Shown here: positions 25,066-34,116 of the stretch, piece by piece
Numbering within the stretch: the stretch's first letter is position 1
Layout: each line of letters begins with the position of its first letter
Assembly: GCA_963728935.1 (NCBI GenBank)
Contig: CAVSMC010000002.1
Location: 326,908 to 390,907 of the forward strand
Direction of reading: 5' to 3'
DNA length: 64,000 bases
Origin: CAVSMC01 sp963728935
GTDB taxonomy: Bacteria; Pseudomonadota; Gammaproteobacteria; Burkholderiales; Casimicrobiaceae
The notes under the pieces: model-generated
Told to the model about the DNA's origin: nothing
What the model saw: the letters and a program-made list of their open reading frames with translations, nothing else
Databases searched by the model: none
Program-made: the position numbers and the translations under genes

Positions 25066-27662
25066 ACCGGCTCTGAGATAGGTTCGGTCAAGGGAAGCGA
25101 AAGGCGGATACGGGTCCCAAATCCTGGTTTCGAATCGACTTCCAGGTAGCCGCCGAGAATCTGTACGCGCTCCTTCATTCCCAACAAACCGAAGTGCCCG
25201 CGATTGGCGGCCCAGTCGAGAGTCTTGGCTACGTCGAACCCCACGCCATCATCGCGAACCAGTAGCTCCATGGCGCCACCATTCTGGCTCAACTCGATCC
25301 GGATGTGCTGCGCCTGCGCATGCCGCAAGACGTTGGTCAGCGCTTCCTGAATGACGCGGAACGCGGCGATTGCGACCTCGCCAGGCACCTCGTTCAAGTG
25401 ACCCACGACTTCAGTGGCGATCCCCGTTCGCTGCTCGTGTTGTGAGGCGAGCCATCGCAACGTCGCGTCCAAACCGGCCGTGTCGAGCATCGTAGGACGC
25501 AGCTCGAGGGCGAGACTGCGCACCTGGTCGCCACCGCGTTGCAGGATCGACATGCACTCTTCGAGAATCGATCGAGCGGCCTCTCCGGCCACCGTCTTGG
25601 CGGCGTGGAGTTGCAGTGTGATGGTGGCGAGGAGCTGACCGAATTCGTCGTGCAGCTCGCGAGCCAGGTGGCGGCGCTCCTCCTCCTGGACTTCGAGCAG
25701 GCGGCGGGAAAGAAGCTGCAGGCGATCCGCGGATTCGCGCAAGGCCTGCTCAGCGTGCACCCGATCTTCGATGTCCACGAGGACTCCATACCATCTGAGA
25801 AGATTTCCTCTCTCATCGCGCAACGGCACGGCCCGAACCAGGAACCAGCGATATTGACCATCCGTGCCACGATAACGCGCTGCATTATCGAACGTCGTAC
25901 CGGCTGACACGGCGGCGCGCCATTTTCCAAGATGCGGGGCAATATCGTCGGGATGTACCGTGGACGCCCAGCCCCAACCTGCCGTGTCTTTCACGGATAA
26001 TCCGGTGTATTCCTGCCAGCTTCGGTTTGTGAATTCATTCGAGCCGTCGGGCATAAAGATAAACGCGATTACGGGGATGGTATTGATCACGTCACGCAGT
26101 TGTTCTTCGTTCTTCCGTACCGCATCCTCCGCGCGCACTCGCTCAGTAACATCTTCGTTGACGATGACGGCTCCCACGATCAGCCCCTCCGCGTTGCGGA
26201 TGGGCGCCGCAGAGTTGCGCATCGTCTTGCTTTTGCCATCGAAGGCGTCGATGTCGATCAGCTCGTTCAGCTGGGTCTCGCCCCTGAACGCCGCGCGCAC
26301 CCCTGGCCATTCTTCCGGCTCGATTCTCTTGCCCGACTCGTGCCAGAAGCCTTTGGTCCGCATCCGGCGCTCGAGGCCGGAAACGATGAGGTCGCCCCAG
26401 ATCCGCCTTGCCGCCTCGTTGACGGTGATGATGTCGCCCTCGCGGTCGGTCACCGCCACACCTACCGGCAGCGTGGCAAGCACGAGTTCCAGGAGTTGCT
26501 GACTCTCTTGCATCGACTGCTCGGCGCGCTTGCGTTCGGTTACATCCTCGACAACGGCCGTGACGCCGATCGGCTCGCCGCGCTCGTTTCGCTGCGGCGC
26601 AAGCGAGACACTCGTGTATATCAGTTCGCCGCCGCTCTTCTGCCGCAGGCGAACCATGCCTGTGAGTGTTTCTCCCTGCATCGCGCTACGGATCAATTGA
26701 CGATAGTCCTCCACCTGGTCCGGGGGAATCGTGCGACACAGCCGACCGAGGACCTCATCAGCCTTCCAGCCGAAGATCCGTTCCGCGGCTTTGTTCCAGC
26801 TCGTAATTCCCCCTTCGGGATCGATTCCGGCGATGGGCAGTGGTGAAGTATCCAATATCAGTTCGAAGTTCGCTTTCGTACGTTGCAATGCGTCCTCGAT
26901 CGATTTGCGCTCGGTGATGTCCTGCACGCTGCCGAACATGCGAACCGGTCTTCCCGAGTCGTCGTACGACATCTCGTCGCGGACATGCACGACCCGGATC
27001 TCGCCGTCTGGGCGAACGATGCGAAGTTCGATGTCATAGGATCGGCGTCCCTGCAACGCATCATGGAGTGCATGTTTCCGGCGCTGTCGATCGTCGGGAT
27101 GAACCCGTTCTTCCAACTGAGCCTGGCTGATGCTGCTGCACTGCGATTGCAACCCCAAGATGCGACAGGTTTCTTCGGACAACGTCATGCGATTGGTGAC
27201 CGGGTCGAGCTCCCAATAGCCGATCTTCGCAAGCTGCTGGACTTTCTTGAGCTTGCGTTTGCTCTCGATGAGTCGATCGTTGATCAGACGCAGGTCATTG
27301 CGCGCACGCCTGAGCGATTCGGACGCGCTCGTTTCCGTCACCGTCAACCACGCGACGTAGACTGCTACCGCTGCGAGGGACAACAGACGCACTCCCTGCA
27401 CGCTCGGCGAGCCCGCCGGACGCAGAAAGAAATAGTCGAAGGCCAGAACAGAAAGGGCGATGGCGAACAGGCCGGACTTCGTCCCCCCGAACCAGGCGCT
27501 GACGATCACGGCGGCGAGGAACAACGCTAGATGGGCCGGTGCGGACCACTCCTTCCCCATCAACCAGAGGCCAGTCATCGCAGCAACGACCGACGCGATG
27601 GCGACCAGATAGCCCAGAATCACGGGCCGCTCTGGCAACGCGACGAAGTTGCGTTTGAACAT
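25062..27662 (-). CDS. Hybrid-sensing histidine kinase, DUF4118-PAS-HisKA_3
   Basis: About 866 residues from ATG 27662; in-frame starts at 27689 and 27749 are possible. The first 100 residues hold a DUF4118 membrane region with three to four helices (VILGYLVAIASVVAAMTGLWL, LALFLAAVIVSAWFGG, FDYFFLRPAG). Four PAS/PAC repeats follow. The NarX/DegS-type kinase core begins at EEERRHLARELHDEFGQLL, with the phospho-acceptor His near residue 669, and the ATPase has ALTNVLRHAQA, RDDGVGFD and GHFGLLGMKERV. It is coupled to the downstream regulator by overlap. Its ligand is unknown; the DUF4118 region is shared with KdpD. Confidence 0.92.
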   Translation of the reverse strand: MFKRNFVALPERPVILGYLVAIASVVAAMTGLWLMGKEWSAPAHLALFLAAVIVSAWFGGTKSGLFAIALSVLAFDYFFLRPAGSPSVQGVRLLSLAAVAVYVAWLTVTETSASESLRRARNDLRLINDRLIESKRKLKKVQQLAKIGYWELDPVTNRMTLSEETCRILGLQSQCSSISQAQLEERVHPDDRQRRKHALHDALQGRRSYDIELRIVRPDGEIRVVHVRDEMSYDDSGRPVRMFGSVQDITERKSIEDALQRTKANFELILDTSPLPIAGIDPEGGITSWNKAAERIFGWKADEVLGRLCRTIPPDQVEDYRQLIRSAMQGETLTGMVRLRQKSGGELIYTSVSLAPQRNERGEPIGVTAVVEDVTERKRAEQSMQESQQLLELVLATLPVGVAVTDREGDIITVNEAARRIWGDLIVSGLERRMRTKGFWHESGKRIEPEEWPGVRAAFRGETQLNELIDIDAFDGKSKTMRNSAAPIRNAEGLIVGAVIVNEDVTERVRAEDAVRKNEEQLRDVINTIPVIAFIFMPDGSNEFTNRSWQEYTGLSVKDTAGWGWASTVHPDDIAPHLGKWRAAVSAGTTFDNAARYRGTDGQYRWFLVRAVPLRDERGNLLRWYGVLVDIEDRVHAEQALRESADRLQLLSRRLLEVQEEERRHLARELHDEFGQLLATITLQLHAAKTVAGEAARSILEECMSILQRGGDQVRSLALELRPTMLDTAGLDATLRWLASQHEQRTGIATEVVGHLNEVPGEVAIAAFRVIQEALTNVLRHAQAQHIRIELSQNGGAMELLVRDDGVGFDVAKTLDWAANRGHFGLLGMKERVQILGGYLEVDSKPGFGTRIRLSLPLTEPISEPV

Positions 27663-28668
27663 GTTATCGGTCTCCAGCTTCGGCCTCATGGGTCCGACGT
27701 GACCTGAAGCGCGGTAATCTTTTGTGCGACAGCACGAGACAAGCGCCAAGACAGTTTAAACCCGCGCGGCGCCGCAGCTCATCAGCACCCGCACGCCAAG
27801 TAGAGAATCCTCAGCTGCGCCCAGCGGAAGGCGCAAAAATTCGCCGGGCGCCCGCGAATTGGAGGTGTCGATGAAGGAATCGCGGTTCACCAATCGACAG
27901 ATCATGGGTCGCGACTGCAGTTGCTGTTCGCGCTTGCCTCGAAGTTCGTGCAGATGATGGACCGCAAAGGATCACCGTCACGCGAAGCGGCTATGATCGT
28001 CCAGCAAAGCGCGACTTTTCGCTTGTTGACATGCGCACTCCAGATCGAATCACCAACAACTCACTAAGGACACTCTGTTACACCCGCGTCAAGTGACGAC
28101 TCAACATTGAAGTCTTGAGCGCGCGACGGGTCCCTTGGCTGCGGTCGCCAAAATGCGCGGCTCAGCGGAAAAGGCGCCATTGTTCCTTCTCGATTCCCAT
28201 GTCGGAATCGAACGCGTGCTCGACACGTTCGGCCGCATCGAACACGGGAGCTGGCGTAGGGCTTCGATGAACTGTTCGTCGCTACAGCGACGGACGAACG
28301 AATCCGCGGAACGACAGGACTGCTTGAAACGCATTGTTGACAGCGCGCGGAGTAATCACGCGAGATCGCGACTGGCAAACATGTAGTTGAACACGCCACA
28401 GACTTGGAATCCGCACGTCGTGGCCGTCGCGCAACCGCCGGTCCTTTCCGCCGCCGACGGCATCGGTATTCCCGATGCGAGTTACTTGCGCGCGGATCAC
28501 TTGTCCGTCGCTCTCGCCACGCTATCTGCTTGATGACACTTGCGATGAATACACCAGCGCGCCAGCTCGGTAATAAAATATGACCGAGTGTCCCCTGAGA
28601 AGCTAGGCCCCGCGAGCACTCATGCTTCGTGCGTGACAGATGACGACATAGCACACACAACGAGGTGG
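27663..28668. other. Gene-poor stretch with one IS3 remnant
   Basis: At 27871-27906, after GGAGG, the bases encode MKESRFTNRQIM, the start of an IS3-family OrfA (typically M.KSRFTE.QI). Nothing coherent follows it. The remaining 750 bases contain several short open frames on both strands, none resembling a family I know. This is probably a graveyard of small insertions inside the island. Confidence 0.5.
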
Positions 28669-29589
28669 ATGATGAAGGCTATAGTGGTGACGGACCAGGC
28701 TGCGGGAACGGCCGGGATGAAGCTAGTGGAACGGCCCGAGCCGCAGGCAGCGATAAACGACGTCGTCGTTCAGGTTCGTGCGTCGGGATTCGTCGGGACT
28801 GAGTTGGCGTGGCCCTCGACGTGGACCGATCGCCTCGACCGTGACCGAACACCGTCGATCCCCGGGCACGAGCTGGCCGGAGTGGTGACCGCCCTCGGCT
28901 ATGGTACGACGGGGCTGTCGATCGGACAGCGGGTGTTCGGCCTCACGGACTGGTATCGCGACGGCACTCTGGCCGAGTACGCGGCCGTCGAGGCGCGCAA
29001 CCTCGCGCCGGCGCCGGGCGACGTCGACTTCACGGTGGGCGCGAGCCTGCCGATCTCGGGCCTAACCGCATGGCAGGGACTGTTCGAGCACGGCCGCCTT
29101 CGGGCAGGGCAGAGCGTCATCGCGCACGGCGCGGCCGGCGCAGTCGGGTCGATGGTGACGCAACTCGCACGATTGGCGGGCGCCTACGTGATCGGCACCG
29201 GACGCGCCGCCGACCGTGAGAAGGCGCTCGACTTCGGCGCGCAGGAGTTCGTCGACCTCGAGAACGACGGCCTGGAAGACGTCGGCGGCGTCGATCTGGT
29301 GTTCGATCTCATCGGCGGCGACATCGGGAAGCGGTCCGTGCGCCTGGTTCGAGCCGGAGGAACGCTGGTGTCCATCGTCGGGCCGAGCGAGGCACGGCCT
29401 GCCGACGGTCTGGCGGTCGACTTCGTTGTCGAGTCCGATCGTGCCCAACTGGGCGAGATCGTCCAACGGGTGCGGGACGGACGACTGCGGACGAACATCG
29501 GCACCGTCTCGACCCTCGACGATGCCGTCGCCGCCTTCAACCCGACCGAGCGACGCCCGGGGAAGACGATCATTCGCGTTCGCCCGTGA
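28669..29589 (+). CDS. NADPH:quinone oxidoreductase-like MDR protein
   Basis: A 306-residue zinc-free medium-chain dehydrogenase/quinone reductase. The N-terminal GroES-like barrel includes RASGFVGTELAW, where the Cys of zinc enzymes is absent, and IPGHELAGVVTALG. The NADPH fold reads VIAHGAAGAVGSMVTQLARLAGA near residue 155. The C-terminus ends GKTIIRVRP. It reduces quinones or enones with NADPH. Tandem ATGs occur at 28669 and 28672, preceded by GAGGTGG. Confidence 0.9.
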   Translation: MMKAIVVTDQAAGTAGMKLVERPEPQAAINDVVVQVRASGFVGTELAWPSTWTDRLDRDRTPSIPGHELAGVVTALGYGTTGLSIGQRVFGLTDWYRDGTLAEYAAVEARNLAPAPGDVDFTVGASLPISGLTAWQGLFEHGRLRAGQSVIAHGAAGAVGSMVTQLARLAGAYVIGTGRAADREKALDFGAQEFVDLENDGLEDVGGVDLVFDLIGGDIGKRSVRLVRAGGTLVSIVGPSEARPADGLAVDFVVESDRAQLGEIVQRVRDGRLRTNIGTVSTLDDAVAAFNPTERRPGKTIIRVRP

Positions 29590-29696
29590 GGACTCGGCGA
29601 GGGCGAGCGGCTGTACGCCATCGGTCGCAGCCATGGCTTCCGCGATACGGTTGCCTTCCGCGTCGCCACCGTGATGGGGTCCGTTACCGCCCGATC

Positions 29697-29791
29697 TCCG
29701 CTGCCATCCGCAACGACGAGATGTTGCGAGACGGCAAACCAGATCTCGTCATCGCGTTTCCCGGCGGTCGCGGCGCCGCGCAAATGGTGCG
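29697..29791 (+). pseudogene. DUF2493 (SLOG-type) fragment
   Basis: The frame reads AAIRNDEMLRDGKPDLVIAFPGGRGAAQMVR, the hallmark of the DUF2493/YspA SLOG-like proteins (R...ML.DG.PDLV.AFPGG.GT..M). The rest of the protein is missing on both sides. SLOG domains bind nucleotide-derived signals. The intact neighbour is a TIR protein on the opposite strand. Confidence 0.7.
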
Positions 29792-29980
29792 GAGCGTAAC
29801 GCCACTCGCGTCAACAGTCGGCAGGGGTCGTGATTCCCGCTGCGCGAAGTAGAGGTCTGCAGCGAAGCCCTACGCTGAGTTCCACGTCACGCCATCTTCA
29901 CCCGCGATCTGTCCAGTCGTCCGATACGAAATCGACACTCATGCTGGGAGTCACGACGGATCGTTCGATTTGATTCCGGT

Positions 29981-32878
29981 TTACTTGGTCGCGAAACTTA
30001 CAGCAGGAGTGCCGAATTCCTTCGGAATGCCCGCCTTCATCCGGTCGCGGGCCTCGCGCACCAATGCGGCACTCTGTTGACATGCGATGCATCGATACAG
30101 GTTGATCTTGTTGTCGGCGCTGACCAGCAGGTACTCGTTCTCGAATGCGAGGATCCTGACTCTTGCGTTCGCGGCAACGTCGATCCGAAGTAGTTGATCG
30201 CCCCCCACCGTATTCCACACGCGAATGGTGCCATCCTTGCCGGCAGTGGCGAGAAAGCGCCCGTCACGTCCAAATTCGAGCTGAGTCACCTCGCGCGAAT
30301 GTCCTCGCAGAATCGCGACCTGCGCTCCACTGGCGACGTCCCAGATGCGGGCCGTCCAATCGTCGCTTCCTGTCGCTACGCGAGCGCCGTCAGGCGAAAC
30401 CTGCCCGATGCGGATCGCCGCTGCATGTCCGGAAAGGGCATGGTCGTTCGTCGCATCGGTAGCATCGACCAGCCGGGCGTCGTATTCCGAGACGGCGAAC
30501 ACAGATCGATCGTCCGCGGTGAACCCGGATCCTCGCACCGGCGCCCCGAATTGGGGTTTGAAGAGACGAGTTCGCCGTCCGGAAATGTGGATCTCGGCGG
30601 TATCTCCCCTTGTGAAGAAGATACGGTCGGGTCGCCTGCCAAATCGAACCGACCCGATCTTCCCTCCCAGTTGCACAATCTCCGCCGTCTTGTCGGAACT
30701 AGCCAGATCGTAGATTGCGAGCTCGCCGTCCTCGTGCAGCAAGACGAGCAGGCAGCATTCTCCGATCGGCTGGGCGTCGATCACCGGTTTTCCGGTTTCG
30801 CGGTATTGGCTTCGCGAGGCATTCGCGAGCGACCATGTCTCGACTCGGCCTTCGTCATCGACCGCGAACGCATAACTCCTGTCGTGGGTGAAGCCCGCGC
30901 TGCGGACCGGCCGCGCCGATCGACGCTCCGAAGTAAGCTGGTGTCCTTCATTGAATCCGTTGCTTGACAGCCCGCCGGCCGTCACAAGCCAGGTTCTGCG
31001 CGCGTTGACGTCGATCGTTGCGGCGTGGACTTCGGTGTAGTCGCCTACGGGCGTAGCGTCAACGTCCATCGAGCCAGCCCACAGTCGCAGAAATTGTCCG
31101 ACGGGAGTCGAATGCAGAGTGAGTATCCGTCTGCCCCGCATCAACTCCTGGATGTAGGTAATCGAACCGTCGGCCCCAGTCGCAAGAAAGATCTCGTCTT
31201 GCTGGTTTGGTCTCGAAACGTCTTCATGGAGTCGCCACGAGGAAATGCTGCCGTCTGCGACGCCGACGGCTAGGCGTTGGCTATCTGCACTGAATGCGAG
31301 CCTCATCGGGACCGCGTTGTGGCCCCTCAGCACCTCGCGCTCGGCACCCGCCTTCAGGTCCCAGATGCGCACGGTTTCATCATTCGCCGAAGCCGTTGCG
31401 AGGTACCGGCCATCCGGGGAGAGCTGTACGTCGACCAAGCCTTCCGTCGACGTCTTGATTGCGCCTTTTATGCGACCCGACATTACGTCGCACAACTCGA
31501 ACGCGTCGCGCGTCGATCCGTTCTGAATTGCCAAGACCGATCCGGCGGCCGACATCGCGCCGTGCAGAGACGTCATCCCCGGACATGCCTTCGCCTGCGT
31601 GACCGTGCCATCGCTCAGGGCTAGGAGCGAGACGCCCGCCTTTCCACGCCATACGACAACGTCGCGCTGGGGCGTTATCGCAAACGCCGGCTTCTTGTCC
31701 GGTGGGAGCGATCCCGAGATGCGCTCGCTGCGCGAGTCGAACTGCCAAACCGCGACGCCACCCTTCTCGTTTACGATGAGGGCGTGCTTGCCCGACTGCA
31801 TGAGAAACGCGGCCGTCAAGCGCTCGTTTCCTGGTTCGCGTCGAGCGACGACCGATTCACTTGCCGCATCAAACACCGTTATCGAATGGTTGGACATCCT
31901 TACGACGACGATCGAGGTCTCGGGGGTGCCGTCGATCTGTTCCGCGTACACCCCTTCGGCGACGCGAAACACGGCAACCAGTCGCGAAAGCGCGATGCTC
32001 TGGCGCAACGCGACGTCGGCCTCCGGAGGGGGATGCATCGCAGGGGGATCGGCTCGCATCGCCCAAAGCACGGCGGATTCCAGCACGCCTGGTTCCGGAT
32101 AGAGCGCCGACAGGTCCGTCGCAGCGATTGCGCTCCCGAGGGCTACCTGAGGAGTCGTGCGCGCGTTGAGCAAGGCCTGACTCGCATGGGCTTGCGCCCT
32201 GGCCAGGACGGCGTCCGCGATCGCCTGCCGCTTCTGCACGGTCGCGTAGGCCGCGGCCCACAGGGCGAGGAGCGCAACAAGACTCAGCCCGCCTTGCAGG
32301 CCGCGCACCAACGCCTTGTTCTTGACCAACTGACGTCTATCAGCACTGTCGAGCTCGTCCCTCGCCATGCCGCGGATCGGCGCGGCAATCCTTACGATCT
32401 CCTCCCGAAACCGCGGATCGTGCGACGCGTCCTGGCTGCCGCGTGCCCAGCGCAGGTCGACATATAAAGGTTCCTGCGTGACCTTGCCCGCGACCGACCT
32501 GGATAGAGCGGTCGTCGCATTCCAGTCGACATACGATGCGGTTGGATCCCAGCGCAGCTCTCCGTCGGTCAGCACGATTAGCAACGTGTCCACGCCCCGG
32601 TTCTCGAGCCACCAAGTCACTTCCTTCGCGCACCACGGTGACTGTGCGGACGCCGGACACGCGAGCAGGATGAACCACTTCGAACCGGCCAAGTGCTCCT
32701 GGATGCTCGGCCAAAGCGCAGGACTGGCCGTCAGGCTCGTCTGGTCGCGAAAGACGTCCATCGCTCGCAGCCGCAGCAGGGGCTTGGCGAGGCGTTCCAA
32801 TCCGCTCTCGATCGACGTTGCAAGCTCGCCATCGGCTTGATGGCTGTAGGAAATGAAAGCGTCGTGCGTGTTGGCCAT
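29981..32878 (-). CDS. TIR-domain protein with membrane anchor and WD40 repeats
   Basis: A 965-residue protein. Residues 1-145 form a TIR domain: AFISYSHQAD at the start, RLRAMDVFRDQTSL, SKWFILLACPASAQSPWCAKEV, where the Ser-x-x-WC-x-x-Glu pattern carries the Glu that is catalytic in TIR NADases. A single membrane segment, GGLSLVALLALWAAAYATV, is near residue 205. The remainder is a beta-propeller region with WD40 repeats, clearest in YLATASANDETVRIWDLKAG, ARVATGSDDWTARIWDVASG and FLATAGKDGTIRVWNT. TIR-WD40 proteins are known in bacteria, and TIR domains commonly serve anti-phage NAD+ depletion; a defence role is likely but not shown. Confidence 0.9.
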   Translation of the reverse strand: MANTHDAFISYSHQADGELATSIESGLERLAKPLLRLRAMDVFRDQTSLTASPALWPSIQEHLAGSKWFILLACPASAQSPWCAKEVTWWLENRGVDTLLIVLTDGELRWDPTASYVDWNATTALSRSVAGKVTQEPLYVDLRWARGSQDASHDPRFREEIVRIAAPIRGMARDELDSADRRQLVKNKALVRGLQGGLSLVALLALWAAAYATVQKRQAIADAVLARAQAHASQALLNARTTPQVALGSAIAATDLSALYPEPGVLESAVLWAMRADPPAMHPPPEADVALRQSIALSRLVAVFRVAEGVYAEQIDGTPETSIVVVRMSNHSITVFDAASESVVARREPGNERLTAAFLMQSGKHALIVNEKGGVAVWQFDSRSERISGSLPPDKKPAFAITPQRDVVVWRGKAGVSLLALSDGTVTQAKACPGMTSLHGAMSAAGSVLAIQNGSTRDAFELCDVMSGRIKGAIKTSTEGLVDVQLSPDGRYLATASANDETVRIWDLKAGAEREVLRGHNAVPMRLAFSADSQRLAVGVADGSISSWRLHEDVSRPNQQDEIFLATGADGSITYIQELMRGRRILTLHSTPVGQFLRLWAGSMDVDATPVGDYTEVHAATIDVNARRTWLVTAGGLSSNGFNEGHQLTSERRSARPVRSAGFTHDRSYAFAVDDEGRVETWSLANASRSQYRETGKPVIDAQPIGECCLLVLLHEDGELAIYDLASSDKTAEIVQLGGKIGSVRFGRRPDRIFFTRGDTAEIHISGRRTRLFKPQFGAPVRGSGFTADDRSVFAVSEYDARLVDATDATNDHALSGHAAAIRIGQVSPDGARVATGSDDWTARIWDVASGAQVAILRGHSREVTQLEFGRDGRFLATAGKDGTIRVWNTVGGDQLLRIDVAANARVRILAFENEYLLVSADNKINLYRCIACQQSAALVREARDRMKAGIPKEFGTPAVSFATK

Positions 32879-33463
32879 GCCTGTGCGAAGCGATCAAGCC
32901 TTTTTCCGGCCGCCGGCTGCGCTGCGCGAGGCCGCTTAATACCGGCGCGCCGGATTTTGCCGAAGGCACGCTGCCACCGGAAGCGCGCGGCCCCATCACG
33001 CAACCCAACACCCGCGCCGACCTGGGCTCGCCCGGCAAGTCTATCCGCTCAGTGAAAGAAAGACATCCGCGCGCACAACTGGCGTCGGCGCATCGACGAA
33101 CCCTTTCTGCAAGACGGCTGTCGCGCGAGCATGATAAGAAGTAGGCAGAGACGCGCTACCGGGCGCCGGCTGGGCCGATCGCGGCCCAAGCCGGGCAGCT
33201 CCGTACTTCACCCGTATGACACCCGTGCTGAATGGCGCGCCTCCTCATGCACGAGCGCTGTGGCGCGACGAGTGCAGCCTGACGTGGCTCGAACACGCGC
33301 GTTGATCACCATGCCTGGCATCAGAAGAGCCGCGTGCAAACCGTATCTGCCACCCGCACGCGCTCGAGGCGGATCATCCCAGTCCCCGACTCGCCGCTTT
33401 TCGCCGTCGAGCGCGCGCGGCCCCACAGCGTTCATCCTTCGCCGGCGAGCAATGCTGAGCCGC
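32879..33463. other. Stretch without a recognisable intact gene
   Basis: Upstream of the TIR gene are short frames on both strands without family similarity that I can name. The right end leads into the transposase remnant; some of this may be its degraded 5' part. Confidence 0.4.
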
Positions 33464-33841
33464 CCAAGCACGCCAGTACCGACCACGACCCGCTGTTTCG
33501 ATTTCACCGCTGGCTCGCCAACTAGCGCGTCCTCGAGATCGAAGAAACCAAGTCGGTTCCGTATGCTCCGGTCTCCCATCCGTTCGTGGAACGGCTGATG
33601 GAACTAACCGGCGCGAGTACCTCGATCGAGTATTCTTCTGGAGCGCCGTGGACCTCGCGCACAAGCTGGGCGAATTCGGCGACAACGACAACGCGCATCG
33701 TGTCCACCGCTCGCTCGATGGCCTGACGCCCGCGCAGTACGCCGTGGCATCCTCACCTGGCACCTGAACCTGCCTCGCTTGATCCGTCACGCTTGGCGGC
33801 AGCATTGCCACGCTCTGTTCAAAACCCCGATTGCCGCTTGA
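33464..33841 (+). pseudogene. Integrase-core transposase remnant
   Basis: Across three frames the sequence encodes PPKHASTDHDPLFRFHRWLAN, RVLEIEETKSVPYAPVSHP, FVERL, then REYLDRVFFWSAVDLAHKLGEF, NAHRVHRSLDGLTPAQ and RHAWRQHCHALFKTPIAA with a stop. This is the second half of an rve-family transposase, from the second catalytic Asp to the end. A stop codon (LAN-stop) and two or more frameshifts make it non-functional. The 275 bases after it hold nothing recognisable. Confidence 0.75.
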
Positions 33842-34116
33842 TTGGGAATTCACCACCCACAGAATGTTCGCGACTCATCGAAGAGTCGACCGCGCCGCTG
33901 CACTGCGAATGAATCCGCTGCACCTCAAAGATCGTAGGCCGCTTGACTGCAGCGAGGATCACATCGGCCGTTTCCTTCGGACGTCGAGCGGCACTGCCGA
34001 CTTCGTGTACAGATTGGTGCCCGCGCGAACGTTGGGGCAGAACTCCGGTGACGGATTGCCGATGGGCAACGCCGGTACGGTGCGCGCGGGCCTGCTGCGA
34101 CCGCGCACGCGGGTGA

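Noticed and set aside
28064..28660. 198-codon minus-strand frame
   Set aside because: Cysteine/arginine-rich, no start signal, no family similarity; treated as non-coding.
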